This document shows positions 42,696 through 53,950 of a stretch of 64,000 nt of DNA, piece by piece. Under the pieces are notes generated by a model that saw only the letters and a program-made list of their open reading frames with translations, did not search any database and had not been told where the DNA came from. Location of the stretch: positions 4,494,001 through 4,558,000 of the forward strand of contig JARFJB010001819.1 of NCBI GenBank assembly GCA_036346205.1. Reading direction: 5' to 3'. The translations under genes and the position numbers were made by a program. Origin of the DNA: Vesta saturnalis. Taxonomy: Eukaryota > Arthropoda > Insecta > Coleoptera > Lampyridae. Within the stretch, counting starts at the first letter, position 1; every line of letters starts with the position of its first letter.

Positions 42696-44979
42696 AGGGG
42701 CAAGTGTAACCATGTTAGGTTCCACTTGCCCCAGTTGAATCTGAGTTAATTAAATAAGTAAGTACTTGTAATTTTTCGCATGATAATTTGTTTTACCTAT
42801 TTTAGACATGGTATGGCCATATGTTGGAAGAATCAGCCTGTTCAATACTCCAAGGAAACTCTAAAACTGCCGTTGAAGCCGTAAAAGTCAAGAATTAACG
42901 TTATACAGGGCAGCGAAGACTTAAAATCCCTAAATCCTCCCTTTTAAACATTTGAAGGTCAAAAATAAGCTCCACCATGGGAGACCCACACCATTCTTTA
43001 TGAGAAAGAAGGAAGAATAGCCGAAAGCAAAAAAGCTCATGGAAGAATGGGGCTTCCCTTTCCAAAAGGAAGTGTTGGCACTAATAGCTCGTTCGTTCAA
43101 GAAAATAAGATTCCAAATTCATTTAAAATGGAGTACCAGGGAGGCTACTTTACACGATTTAAAAAACCTTCAACTTAAGCTAGAAGAAACCACAAATAGT
43201 AGAAGTAAAGAAAAGGAGTGTAGATCCATTTATTATTGATGATTATTTTACCCAAAAGAAGTCAAAAGATATTTAGCAAGAATTTACAACATAGACGAAA
43301 CCAGTTTTTGCTTAGATCCGAGTAGAATAAAATGTTTAAAGAGGAACAGCCTCATAAAGCAACAAGAGGGTCAGGAAAAGAAAACATCACTGTGTTAATG
43401 GCAGCAAACGCTAAAAAATTACCCCGCATATTGTTTTTAAAGGAAAAAATGTGGGAACATGGTTGCAAAAAAGGATGACGAATATAAGGAATAACCTATT
43501 CAAAAAAAAATGGGGATGGAGGCTGAAACCTTGAAAATTATTTCAAAAGCAATTTTTAAAAATATACCCCAACAAAACCAATTTATTTACGATGGGCAAG
43601 TTACGTTGGATCTCGCACGAAATAGCTATACAAGAAAAAATTTCTGAAGCCCTCCGCACACCAGCCACATCTCAACCCATGGACCTCAGTGTGTTGGCCC
43701 AAAATGAAATAGGAAGAACTTATAAAATGGCAGAGGAAGAACTATGGTACAAACTTACAAAATCTATTTTTGGGCAACATTTCCAAAAAAAACTTAAACA
43801 GTAATCATCAAACATAGATTTAAAAGCAGGAATATATCCATTTTGTAATTAATTTATAGAGAATTATGAACCTCAAGCTTATAGATGGTTAATTTAAAGA
43901 AAATCTGGCAGATAGAGCCACATTTACAACACCAACAATAGTCGAGTAACGTAGAAGAAATTCCATCAGCACCATCAACATCATCCGGAGTAAACGTCGA
44001 AGAAAATCCACCAGTTCCAACATCCAGAGTAAGTCTGAGTGAGGTATCAACACCTTCAAGCCCTAAGAAAAAATTCGAATAGTTGCTTTTTTTAAAACCA
44101 AAAATCTTCCACCGGAAGAAAAAGAATTAAAGGTGCTGAGGTGATCACCAAAGACGTAAGTACTAAGCTTGAAAACATCGAAAACCAAATACAAAAAGTC
44201 AAAATAACAAAACTATGAAAATAAAAGATAATAGCATCAGAGATAGCGAGTTAGAAAAGGAGGAAGTTGGTAGCAAAGAAAGCAAAATACGAAGGCAAAG
44301 AAAAAGAGACCATTAATTGAAGAAAGAGCAGTGACATAGCAGTGTTGAAGATCTGCAAAGCCATTCAAGCGATTCTAGTCTACATGAAGTACAAGAGATG
44401 AATGAAGAAAAAAATTCATCGACCAAAAACTAGACCTGTCAAAATAAATGTGGGTGATATTGTTGTGAAATTCGAACAGAAAACAGGTCAAGATATGTGT
44501 AGATGCTCAGAGAAAGAACCGTTTAGAAGTGAAATTTTGTGAATAATCGGGAAGACATCCATTTCATTGGCCTCATATTGAAGACAGCACCATCATCAAG
44601 GAATGTGAGATTTTATATTTAGCTTTACAACAGATAAGAGAGGAAAAATCAGATTCAACATATTATTTGATTCGTATAATGTAGGATAAATTTAATTTTG
44701 ATTTTTGTAATAAATTTATTTTGGCATAAACAAGACAGTTATTTACAATCCCCGGCAAACTCTCTTCAGTTCTAAATGCTTGTAATACTTGGGTGGTAAA
44801 GGTAACCCAATGATACCGAAAATAAAAAATTTAAAAAAATTGAAAATCATGATGATTTTCTTATTGGTACAACCTTAAAGTAATGTTCTAATCATTCCAA
44901 ATATGAGCAAGGTAAAATATTTTCTTATTTAGTCAGGTCAAAGTGGAGGTACTGAAATTGGTTCCACTTTGTACCTTTG
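42696..44979 (+). mobile_element. pogo/Tigger-like DNA transposon
   Basis: The left end AGGGGCAAGTGTAACCATGT and right end, in reverse complement CAAAGGTACAAAGTGGAACC, are related terminal repeats. Each continues into a second, inverted GGTTCCACTT block, so each end is itself palindromic. TA lies outside both (42694-42695 and 44980-44981). The 2.28-kb length fits a Tigger-like element. A CENPB/DDE_1 transposase remnant fills it. Confidence 0.75.
42830..44690 (+). pseudogene. pogo/Tigger-like transposase (CENPB HTH and DDE_1 domain)
   Basis: In mixed frames: GQRRLKIPKSSLLNI (CENPB-type DNA-binding region), MEEWGFPFQKEVLALIARSF at 43039, FIIDDYF near 43230, then the catalytic YNIDETSFCLDPS-like motif at about 43285-43320 (first Asp), GSGKENITVLMAANAKKLPR, IYDGQVTLD at about 43583 (second Asp, family YDGHLSH) and SQPMDLSVLAQNE at about 43673 (third Asp, family LQPLDV). 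A Ser/Pro-rich tail (PSTSSGVNVEENPPVP) and a C-terminal VGDIVVKFEQKTGQDM segment follow. Many frameshifts and stops occur. The domain order is that of the insect jerky/Tigger-like family. Confidence 0.75.
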
Positions 44980-47789
44980 TATTTAATAAAATTAATAATT
45001 TTTTTAATTTTATTTAAACTTTTCGTTCAAACAAATTATAATAAATTAACATAATGTTTTTAGACAAGCAAACTGATTGCATTGATGAAGAAGCTGAGTG
45101 ATGGTTATAAGTCTAAAAGTTCAAAGTCTTTGAATCATAATGTTTGAGATTTTAAAAGAAGGTTCGAATACGACTATCTGTTTGAATAAAACGTTTAGAA
45201 ATGGTGACTTAATTTGGCTTTAAATTGCAGGTTGTTGCTATTTTTGTAAGCGTGTCGGTCCAATGAATTGAATAGAAAGTTCTAATGTGATCGAAAATCT
45301 GTCATTGTCTAGTTAGATACAAAACTAAGCAAGATCGCTAATTTTGCATCACTGATAAGGAATGTTTTCTGAATATTGTGAGAAAATACGTTGCTTTACG
45401 TTAAAACGTGCCACAAAAAGTTCTTCATCAACTATCGACAGAGAAAGTGTACATTTCAACCTGTGTAATATTTGAAAATTGGATTTTTTGAAAAAATTAG
45501 AATGTATTGGCCATTGTTTACCAAATGTTAAATTCTGGTTGACCCGATGGCAGTTTAAAATAATAAGGTCATTTCGTCGCCGAAACTTATATAGAAGACT
45601 CAGTAACGGAAAAATTGATGTATCAAAGAAAATACCAATAGAATGTTCATGTAACTCTACGCCGTCTGTTTTTTACGTGAAACAGGTTCTGTAAAAATTT
45701 GATATTTTATATGTAAATTTCAATATTGAAGTTATTATTAATGCAAAAAAATGAAAAATGTTGTATATTTATATAAATAAAATTAAAAAAATTAAAATAC
45801 GTTATCTACCCTTTGTTAAAGTTCAATTTTATCTATTATGGTTGTAAATTTTATTGATTTTAATTTAACAATTTATAGAAAAAATATATAAATCATGTTC
45901 AGAAAATGACTGATTTGTATTATTTTAAATTGACTTTTGATGCTTAAATAACGTAATCAAGTTTTAAACTAGATTAATAATTGTATTTTTTTTTTTTTTG
46001 CATACAGTTTCAAATCAGTTAAATTAAGGTATGTTTTTGAACATCAGATTAGTTCATGAATTGATTGCAAAAATTTTTTGACTGTTTGACATATTACAAT
46101 TACCCTAATAAATTATGTTGTCTAATTAAATATAAAAATTAAACTGTTCAAAATTAGTATTCGTATCCACCTTTTTATTAATTGAATCCATTTTTCGAAC
46201 TTATTTGTTATCTTACTCTAATAAATGAAACGTATCTAAAATATTCCAATAAATATTTTACTTATAAGCTGACAGTTTCGATACTTTTAAAAACGTTTTA
46301 ATGTGTATTTATTATTCCAACAAAAATTGTTATAAACAAAACTTATGCAAAATTGAATAAACTGTAAGAAAGTCTCTTCACTTCTTACTTTAATGTGAAT
46401 AATTTTGAGTTATTCATATACAACGCACTTGAGCGCCCTCTATAAAGTATCGTTGACTATGAACCGATTTTAACAAAACTTGACAGAAGAGAGATATTTC
46501 ACCAGTAACTGTAAATATAAAGTGTCATTAAAATCGTTGCATCTTTTAGTTATCCTACAGTACGCACGCGCACGTACAGACGAACAACTGCACATTTTAG
46601 ACAAATTTGATTGAGAACCTTGAATTACCGAAATCAAATAAGTTTCTGATTTTAAAAACGGCTTTAAATATTCACAATCAGATTATTCCAATAGAAAATT
46701 ATCACTATATGCTAATGATATAACTGGTTATAAACGGTTCTAATTTTACGTGGTAGCACTAAACAAAAATGAATTTACTAAAGGACAATTTTGATTAGTA
46801 AACGGTTTCATCAACCACTTACTATGTAGTTCAAAATTAAACCTTGTTTCTTAATCTATAGTGCGTTAGATTTACTAGGGTGAACATATTTCTAAAACTT
46901 TCAGTTAAACTATCCCTCTAAGAATTAAAACAAATAATAACTCGAAATTAAACCTATAAAGTGTCCATTAAAACTATGAATTTGGTGTACAAAGTTATTC
47001 AATCATTTTGCGGATTTTTTATATTCGTACACCCACAAATGTCTAGATCATTCTTAAACCGCTTAAAACGTGTAACACAGTTGAAAATTCAATTCGACTT
47101 TCACAAAGAGTATTTTCTTGTGTGCTTCACGAATAATAAAGTAAAATATGTCTTATACACATCTGTAAATCACACACTTTTAACCATTTCTTATTCCTAA
47201 ACTATATTTATTCATTTCAAACACGTTAGAGCAGAACGGGATATGTTATTGTCTAACCTTAATCTCAGAGAGGCGAACCCGAAACGTGATTTAAAAAGTC
47301 ACCCTTTGAAATAGGGTAATAATGTCATCTCAACTGTTAATAATAAGTAAATTTTGCATTAAATCATGCCAACTGGTACCGTTCGAGTAAATACTGGGTG
47401 TACCAAGCAAATCTACTCGTACAAAAACCGTCATAGTTACATAGCTATCCATAACAAAACTGTAAAACACGTCAACCATCGATTGACAGAAGCCATATTT
47501 TCAGAACTCACTGGTAACACTCCTATATCCCCACCCTACAAAATCACACCGAGAATTTCAAATTATGTAATGGACAATACGAAACGTACTTATTTGTATT
47601 TTAATTTTTGCATTTATATTCAAGAATAATTAATTTTATTATTTTCCGAGTGCGTAAAAGAATGGTGACCAATGAACCCTTAAATCTTTCGTCTCCGCTC
47701 ATTAGGAACCATGGGTAATCAGTTTTACAGTTCACCCCAAGCGTCACTTTGACTGTGCATGAGGTAGTTAATATTGCTTGGAACGCGCA

Positions 47790-47790
<1 letters not shown>

Positions 47791-47839
<49 letters not shown>
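47791..47839. repeat. (TA)n microsatellite
   Basis: About 24 uninterrupted TA units. Confidence 0.95.
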
Positions 47840-47841
<2 letters not shown>

Positions 47842-48331
47842 CTTCAAAATGATTTAGAAAATAAAGTAGGTGTGAGTTCATAATGATGTTAAATAGCATC
47901 AATTGTATATCTAGGTAGAATTACGCCAGACGGCTGTAGACCGTAAATATGAAATTACTTCAAATTAAATAAGACGAATATTAGAAATTGGTTTTATAAT
48001 GTTGCATTTAAAGATGTCTGATTGATTGTAAATGTACAGGATAAATACATAAAATATATTTAGAAATAGCGCTGTGACGGCAAAGTGATGAACTAATTTG
48101 TATACAATTTTACGTATTACACGATTTTGGGTCCATAAGTTTTCAAAAATCTCAAGTAGGAGTATGAATGGGACCCATGCTCAGAATTATAGGGTTCATT
48201 CGGAATCGTTCTGCCAACGGTGCTTTCTAACATTCAACTAAGAAAATGATTAAGGATTGTAATTGGCGTCCATATACAGACGCCACTTTGGAAAGTGTAG
48301 CCAAATTGGTGGACGCAAAATGATAGAATGA

Positions 48332-48333
<2 letters not shown>

Positions 48334-48397
<64 letters not shown>
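48334..48397. repeat. (AT)n microsatellite
   Basis: About 32 uninterrupted AT units. The run of Tyr-Ile codons on the minus strand here is an artefact. Confidence 0.95.
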
Positions 48398-48401
<4 letters not shown>

Positions 48402-49899
48402 ATTTAAGTTTCCACGAGTGATATTATTTATAATAAAATTCATTTTAGGGTTTATTCTGTAATTCGTTTAATAAATCGACGTTTTGAAAACTTCTTCGTT
48501 TTCTTTCTCAAGAACTGACAAATTGTCAATTTTGATAGGTATTGTTTTAAGTAATACAAATAATTGCTCTTTTAGTACCAAAAGTCATTCTCAAAAACAA
48601 AACCGTGTAATCGTAATCTGTTTTGGCGGGGCTACTGTAACTAACCCTCGTTTAATGTTCAATTTTATTTCTTAGATTGATCTCTAATTTTTTAATTGAA
48701 ATGAGTGTTAATGAATTCCTTTATATGCATCCGCTATAACTCAGCGCAGAGAGAAAAGTCTACTCTACAGAACTTCTAGGGCGTTTTAATGCAGTTATGA
48801 TAACAATAAAACCTTAACATATATTTATTCAAAACAACAGATAAAACAATTTTAGATCCTCATTACAAAGAAAACCAGGCTACTAGTAACATGCAATCGA
48901 AAGCGGACGTAATAATTATCTAGATATCAATTCAATTCAATAATGGAGATACGTTGATTAGATTATTAGGTCACCTTCTTAATTATAAAGCATTAAACAA
49001 AATACATGCAAAAACCTGTCTAAACTCGTGATCTTATTCTTAGCCACACCTATAAAGGTCTGTATTGTTACCTGATGCAATTCTTGGCTTTCAATAAACA
49101 AAAAGTCAGTTGGTACTACAAAAGCTAGGCGAATTGACGACAAAAGCGTCTTGTAGTAAACATAGATTGCAGTTTACTTCCAGGAGAAACAGAACTCACT
49201 AATATAAATATCGCACTTACAAATTTGTATAACTTTAATATTTTACAGCGTTTTAGTTCACTGTAACACTTCAATGGCCGTTATTAATAATTGTTTACGG
49301 ATTACTTTACCACTTGTTTGTGTGTTTAACATTGAGCAGCCTTCACTCTTACGTTGTCAATCACCGATTCTCAATTTCCCGCCTGTTAGCGTCTCTTTCT
49401 CCGTGCACACTCTACTTAATACTACAATATACAAGGTAATTTTTATAAAAGCATTTAAACAGGGTACTGCAGAGTAATAAATCTCTTATACTAAATTGAA
49501 ATAAAATTAAATTTCTTTATTTATTCACGAGTTGTTACAACCATATAGGTCATTCTCGTTCCCAACCCTAGTTCAATAGGAATGATGATGATGCAAAATG
49601 ACATATTAAACGGAAATCCAATAAAATGGTCGAGGGTTGTGCAGACTAAGTCTTGATAATTTAACCCTTCTTCATGCTACGAAACCAATTCATTTTTGAT
49701 GCAAGCTTCTAGAATCAATTATGAGTAGGCATGATTTCAGTAAAGCTACTAGCCTAGACCGTATCCCACCTGTCTTAAAGAAATGTTTCCATAATCTAGT
49801 ACCAGATTATTGACCTGAAACAGGAAATTAGTTCATTAAAGAGACAAGCACCTATCATTAATAACAAGGCCATCTTTCAAAAAAATTAATTTCAGACAC

Positions 49900-50165
49900 G
49901 AATGAAAGAAAGAATAGATCACGTAATGTTATAATTTATGATATTGAAGAACCTCAGGGTAGTAGTGAAGATAAAATATGCAAGATACTATTCAGGTTAA
50001 AAGCGTTGTTAGTAGTATTTCTTCAATTTCTACTGATAGTTTGGGTCGCTCTATCACCGATAAACCGCGACCTATATTAAGGTGATAAATAATAAGTACG
50101 ATGTTATACAAATTGATAAATAAAGGTAAAATATCGATATCCTCGGATCTAACGGTAATGTAGAG
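49900..50165 (+). pseudogene. LINE C ORF1-like segment
   Basis: NVIIYDIEEPQGSSEDKICK, then SISTDSLGRSITDKPRPILR and YKLINKGKISISSD match the RNA-binding ORF1 of CR1/Jockey-like LINEs (NVIIFNVPE..., RLG......RPRPIKV, LINKGKI). Frameshifts occur around 50000 and 50080. Confidence 0.6.
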
Positions 50166-50189
50166 GGAATATCTAAAACACTTCGAAAT

Positions 50190-50960
50190 ATAGTTCAAAC
50201 TCGGGCTGAAAACGGTGTGTCGTAGAATCTGCTTTAACACCAAATATTTCAAACACTGAATTGTAACCTAATAGATTTACAATTGTTCGTTGTAATAGAA
50301 AATTGGATATTACTAAACAGAAGTAGGGTGGAGGATCTATGATTGCTATTAAAGTAAACATTACCTGTGAACAATTGGACGCGTCCCAAATAACCAGTGC
50401 TATTCTCTCTATTGATAATGTCGGCTGCAAGTGTATTTTTGATTATGGTGAAATACCTATATTTGCAATATATATTCCACCTAGTACCCCTATTAAAAAT
50501 TTTCAGCTATTTTTAAACTCTTTAATCAATGTATTGAACGTTTTAAAAGGGTTCTCATAGTTGGTTACTTTAATACAACTAATTATAATAATATCGCCGT
50601 AAGTAATTGATTATCGTACAACCACGATAAATAACTTTAGAGATTTTAATAACATAATTCAACAACGTAGTTAATGGTAAAAATAAACTTTACACTTAGT
50701 TATTTCTAATATAAATCGTGCTGTTAGTCATATGATATTCCAATATTCAATTCAACGCACAAGTTTAATATGCAATATAACTTTAATAAAGCTGATTATG
50801 TTAACTTATACAACTTAATTTTATACACTGGTCATTTCTTTACTATTATGCTGACGCCGTGTGAACAATTCTGATCTATTCTCTACAATCTTTTGATACA
50901 TAGATTCCTGTATATGTGTGTAGATCAATTGATTTTCTCAGGAAATTAAGAAAATCGTAG
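50190..50960 (+). pseudogene. LINE C endonuclease
   Basis: The open part 50339-50557 reads MIAIKVNITCEQL, FDYGEIPIFAIYIPPSTPIK and NFQLFLNSLINVLN, the apurinic-endonuclease-like core. Next comes VLIVGYFNTTNYNN at about 50550, where the family has GDFN: the catalytic Asp codon appears changed to Tyr. Downstream pieces ISNINRAVSH, DIPIFNSTHKFNMQYNFNKA and DYVNLYNLILYT complete the endonuclease C-terminus. Confidence 0.7.
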
Positions 50961-50961
50961 T

Positions 50962-50973
50962 ACTCAAATCTAA
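50962..50973 (+). repeat. 12-bp target-site duplication of Penelope-like element 2 (left copy)
   Basis: ACTCAAATCTAA occurs here and at 52269-52280, immediately flanking the element. Confidence 0.85.
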
Positions 50974-51045
50974 TTCTGTATTATAAGTGTTTTGTAACTG
51001 TGGTTTTATATTAGTTGAGTTTATCGGTCTATTATCACAGTTTTT

Positions 51046-51110
51046 GCTTTTTGAGTGCGATGTTTCGGAAGTGAACTCTGCTTCCGTCATCAGGCTTAGT
51101 CCTGAGAAGG
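51046..51110 (-). ncRNA. Hammerhead-ribozyme-like motif, Penelope-like element 2, minus copy
   Basis: Minus strand: CTGATGA (complement of 51087-51093), GGAAG / CTTCC helix II, GAAAC and then ATC where the other copies have GTC. AUC still fits the NUH cleavage rule. Confidence 0.6.
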
Positions 51111-51162
51111 GCTGTTTTCGCAATTGAGTCGTTCATATGTAATGATTTTTTCCAAGTACTTG

Positions 51163-51234
51163 ACTACTCTCAGATTCGAACTTGGTACATTTCTTACATA
51201 CAAGTCTGACTCCTTTACCGCTGAGCCACTGAGT

Positions 51235-51240
<6 letters not shown>
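51163..51240 (-). other. tRNA-like sequence, Penelope-like element 2, minus copy
   Basis: Minus strand: GGATTACTCAGTGGCTCAGC, GGTAAAGGAGTCAGAC and AAGTTCGAATCTGAGAGTAG, close to the two copies in element 1. Confidence 0.55.

Positions 51241-51272
<32 letters not shown>
51238..51272. repeat. (TA)n microsatellite
   Basis: About 17 TA units between the GIY-YIG part and the tRNA-like part. The equivalent place in element 1 has only a few units. Confidence 0.9.
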
Positions 51273-51275
<3 letters not shown>

Positions 51276-51360
51276 CGTGGTTGCGCAGTAGTTTATTGCG
51301 CATGTTGAGCCGTAACCTATTGCGTAGGTGTATTGCGCTTAAACTCTTCGGGCATTATTG

Positions 51361-51815
51361 GGATCCATGTGGGTTTCATTTCCACACTAGCTTGGCTTAT
51401 TGGATTTTCTGCTAATGCAATGTATGTGGCTTTCTTTGAGTTTCCGACAAGTGTATTCTCACCCTTTGCCACTATCTGTATGTTATCCCATTGATGCGAT
51501 GGTCTGTTCCAGACATGTTCAGCGATTCTTTGATCTTTCTGTTTCGCCCTTGCGGACGTTGTACTTATGTTTTTGTGTTCTCACTTTGAGTGGTCTACTA
51601 CTCTCCTATGTATGCTATGCCGCATTCGCATGGTAAATTGTTACACAATTCTTGGAATTCTGATCTTCATTGTATGGTCTTGGTTTTGGTTAGTATTCCC
51701 TGAGCGTTCTGGTCGATTTGAAGGCAGTGCGTATCTTGTATTTGCTGCCTATCCTTCGTATTATGTCTGAGGTACCTTGTATATATGGTATTATCGCTGT
51801 ATATTTAGGTTCTTC
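51361..51815 (-). pseudogene. GIY-YIG endonuclease remnant, minus copy
   Basis: Minus-strand pieces resemble those of element 1: GTSDIIRRIGSKYKIRTAFK and STRTLREY, then degraded NLPCECG and IGE-SRPLKVRTQKHKYN-like sequence, and finally SVEMKPTWIP-like end. Frameshifts are more frequent than in element 1. Confidence 0.75.
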
Positions 51816-52120
51816 TTTCCTAAATGCAGAGTATACATAGGAGAGAGCAGTACACCACCCAAAGTGAGAACATAGTAACATAAGAACAACGCCGCAAGGG
51901 CGAAACAGCAAAATCAAGCATCGCCGAACATGTCTGTAACGAAGGCTACCGCATCCAATGGGATAACATACAGATAGGGGCAAAGGACGAAAATACAACT
52001 CACCGGAAACTCAAAACCCACATACATCGCACTAGCAGAAAATCTAATAAATCGTTGGTGTGAAATGAAACCCATATGGATTCCAATAATGCACGAAGAG
52101 CTTAAGCGCACACACCTGCG
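51815..52120 (+). pseudogene. GIY-YIG endonuclease remnant, plus copy
   Basis: The plus strand gives IGESSTPPKVRT, KGETAKSSIAEHVCNEGYRI, QWDNIQIGAKDENTTHRKLK, and EMKPIWIPI near the end, matching the minus copy and element 1. Small indels break the frame. It lies head to head with the minus copy. Confidence 0.75.
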
Positions 52121-52137
52121 CAACCACGAAAAGTTTA

Positions 52138-52142
<5 letters not shown>

Positions 52143-52168
<26 letters not shown>
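52143..52168. repeat. (TA)n microsatellite
   Basis: Thirteen TA units. In this copy the tRNA-like region that should follow is missing. Confidence 0.9.
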
Positions 52169-52177
52169 CGAAAACAG

Positions 52178-52242
52178 TCCTTCTGAGGACTAGGCCTGAT
52201 GACGCAAGTAGAGCCCGCTTCCGAAACGTCGACCTCAAAAAG
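52178..52242 (+). ncRNA. Hammerhead-ribozyme-like motif, Penelope-like element 2, plus copy
   Basis: CTGATGA (52196-52202), a helix II weakened by a G-to-C change (GCAAG / CTTCC), GAAAC (52223-52227) and GTC. The motif lies directly after the (TA)n tract. Confidence 0.6.
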
Positions 52243-52268
52243 CAAAAACTGTGGAAATAGGCCGATAA

Positions 52269-52280
52269 ACTCAAATCTAA
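52269..52280 (+). repeat. 12-bp target-site duplication of Penelope-like element 2 (right copy)
   Basis: ACTCAAATCTAA, identical to 50962-50973. Confidence 0.85.
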
Positions 52281-53480
52281 GGCTCTACAAAAATATAAAA
52301 AGGTTGGTAACGAATCTAACCACAATAAGTTTGCGTAAATTAACACAAATTCATACCAAGAACATCACTGTCGATGAAGTAGAACTGGCTATCCCTAAAT
52401 TAAAAATAACAACACTACGGTACCAGACCAAATCCAGCGTTTCTAGTGATGGTTTGTTTATCAGTTCCTTATTCTCTTGTGCTATATTTTCAATATATCG
52501 CTAAATTCGAATACTTTTCCTACTTGCAAGAAGGTAGCAAATATTTGCCCGAAACTAAAAGTGGCAATTCCGTCGAAGTTATTAATTAACAAATTTGCAA
52601 AATGTTTTGAAACAATCGTTTATCCTCGTATTTGTACGATGGCTAAGAACTCTATATCTAACTACCAACAGAATTTGATGATATAACAGTTACTTGGTGT
52701 TTCTCAAGGATCTACCTTCGGTCCACTATTTGTATTGCTTATTAAAGATCTTCCAGATATAATTAATTATGAAAAATTACTATATGTGGATATTTTTAAA
52801 ATAATTTGTTCAATATTGTCAGTTCATGATTGTGAATTCATGCAGCGTCATCTTGCACGAATGGTTAATGTTCTGTCAGCTGTCTTACGCTGAATAAAAA
52901 TAAATGCAAGGTTGTATCTTTTATAAAAAAAAGGTATCTGTTGAGTACACCTACTCTCTGGACTCAGCTGAACTTCAAGTCTAATAAAAGATTTGAGTGT
53001 TTATTTTGATACCAGATTCACTTTTTCCTCACGTAAATACTCTTGTGTTGTTTAGTTATAAAACTCTTGGTTTTGTAATACAAAGTTTAAAATATTTCTC
53101 TAATGCTAACTACCTTAAAGTATTGTTTTTCACTAGTACGTAGTAAGCTAGAATATTGCTCTCTCATTTCGTTTCCTAAGTCCAAGCATCAAATAAATAT
53201 ATTAGAGTCAATACAAAGAAGGTTTTTGAAATGTAAGGTAAAGAGGATACAGTCAAAAATTACCTTCTAGGTATAAATTTTCCTCTTTAGAGCACAGACA
53301 ACTTGAAATAAGTTTAACTTTTCTATATAACTAATAAAGTGGACACTTCTGATCTGTTATCTTTGGTGAACGTTTTAGTTCGAACTTACAGTACCCGTAA
53401 AATTTGTTTCTACTGCAACATCACCAAAACTAACATTTTCGCATATTGCCAATAGTTAATGCGCGCATGAATTGTAATAA
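52281..53480 (+). pseudogene. LINE C reverse transcriptase and C-terminus
   Basis: In order: RLYKNIKRLVTNL, KNITVDEVELAIPKLKITT, VPDQIPAFLV; then an RT core with GVSQGSTFGPLFVLLIKDLP-like sequence at about 52693-52755 and LLYVDIFKI at about 52777, where the catalytic YVDD is YVDI. Next is NKCKVVSF-like sequence near 52905, and finally KLEYCSLISFPKSKHQINIL with ESIQRRFLKC at 53145-53240. Frameshifts are frequent. It joins the endonuclease half across Penelope-like element 2. Confidence 0.7.
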
Positions 53481-53739
53481 ATACTGCAAGGATGTTGATT
53501 TATATTAAGGTACTGTTAAACATTTATTAGATCACAGCAGTGAGAGCTTTATCAATGTCGTTTATTTTTGTTTATCTGCTCCTACTTGTCTTGTTTGAAG
53601 TTTATTTTCACACTTCATTACTTTTTATAATACAGTTAGTCTTCTATTTTTTTTTTATTATTTCTTTTAAGTTAGAATAAGCTTTTGTCTTGTAATTGTA
53701 ATTTTATTCTGTGGGACAATGTACGTTATTATTATTGTT

Positions 53740-53950
53740 ACCAGTCCTATCTAAGCTCTATTCGATCTCTATGACTACTGGGGAGAAGTCATCATGGAAG
53801 TTAGCAAATGTTCAATCTATTTCCAAAAAAGGTGACAATATCGATCCTTCTAACTACCAACCAATTGCAATCATCTCCATTTTATCTAAAGTCATGGAAA
53901 AACCTTCAATTAGCAACTACTTTCGTTCCTTCCATCTAAAAACATTTTAG
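53740..53950 (+). pseudogene. LINE reverse transcriptase fragment (separate insertion)
   Basis: A short open segment reads LPVLSKLYSISMTTGEKSSW, KLANVQSISKKGDNIDPSNY, QPIAIISILSKVMEK. This is the N-terminal part of a LINE reverse transcriptase (family: PIFKKGDKSDPSNYRPISLL). It follows LINE C's tail and repeats a domain LINE C already has, so it is a distinct truncated copy. Confidence 0.7.

Larger units (their letters stand above)
44980..49690. other. No gene recognised; AT-rich with two (TA)n tracts
   Basis: Short open frames at 45479-45694, 46961-47200 and 47366-47629 have no recognisable relatives. GTTATCCTACAGTACGCACG near 46550 resembles a phrase seen at about 6340 and 63640, suggesting a dispersed repeat. 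Confidence 0.35.
50974..52268 (-). mobile_element. Penelope-like element 2: two inverted 3' halves with 12-bp target duplication
   Basis: Same architecture as element 1. A minus-strand copy (about 51815 to 50974) and a plus-strand copy (about 51815 to 52268) meet head to head. Both contain the GIY-YIG end and a hammerhead-like motif; only the minus copy keeps the tRNA-like stretch. The minus copy's 3' end matches the plus copy's 3' end of element 1 (TTATAAGTGTTTTGTAACTG and complement). No reverse transcriptase part is present in either copy. Confidence 0.85.
49700..53735 (+). mobile_element. LINE C (CR1/Jockey-like), split by Penelope-like element 2
   Basis: Order along the plus strand: ORF1-like segment (about 49900-50165), endonuclease (50190-50900), insertion of Penelope-like element 2 (50974-52268), reverse transcriptase (52280-53100) and C-terminus (to about 53460). 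The 3' end is a TTATTATTATTGTTA tail at about 53727-53741. This is one of the more complete LINEs in the window but is heavily mutated. Confidence 0.75.

Noticed and set aside
45400..45700. Possible mariner helix-turn-helix fragment (frame at 45479)
   Set aside because: A loose resemblance to the LKKLG...VW..... segment could not be extended to any conserved motif.
48234..48443. Open frame rich in Tyr-Ile
   Set aside because: It is a translation of the (AT)n microsatellite at 48334-48397.
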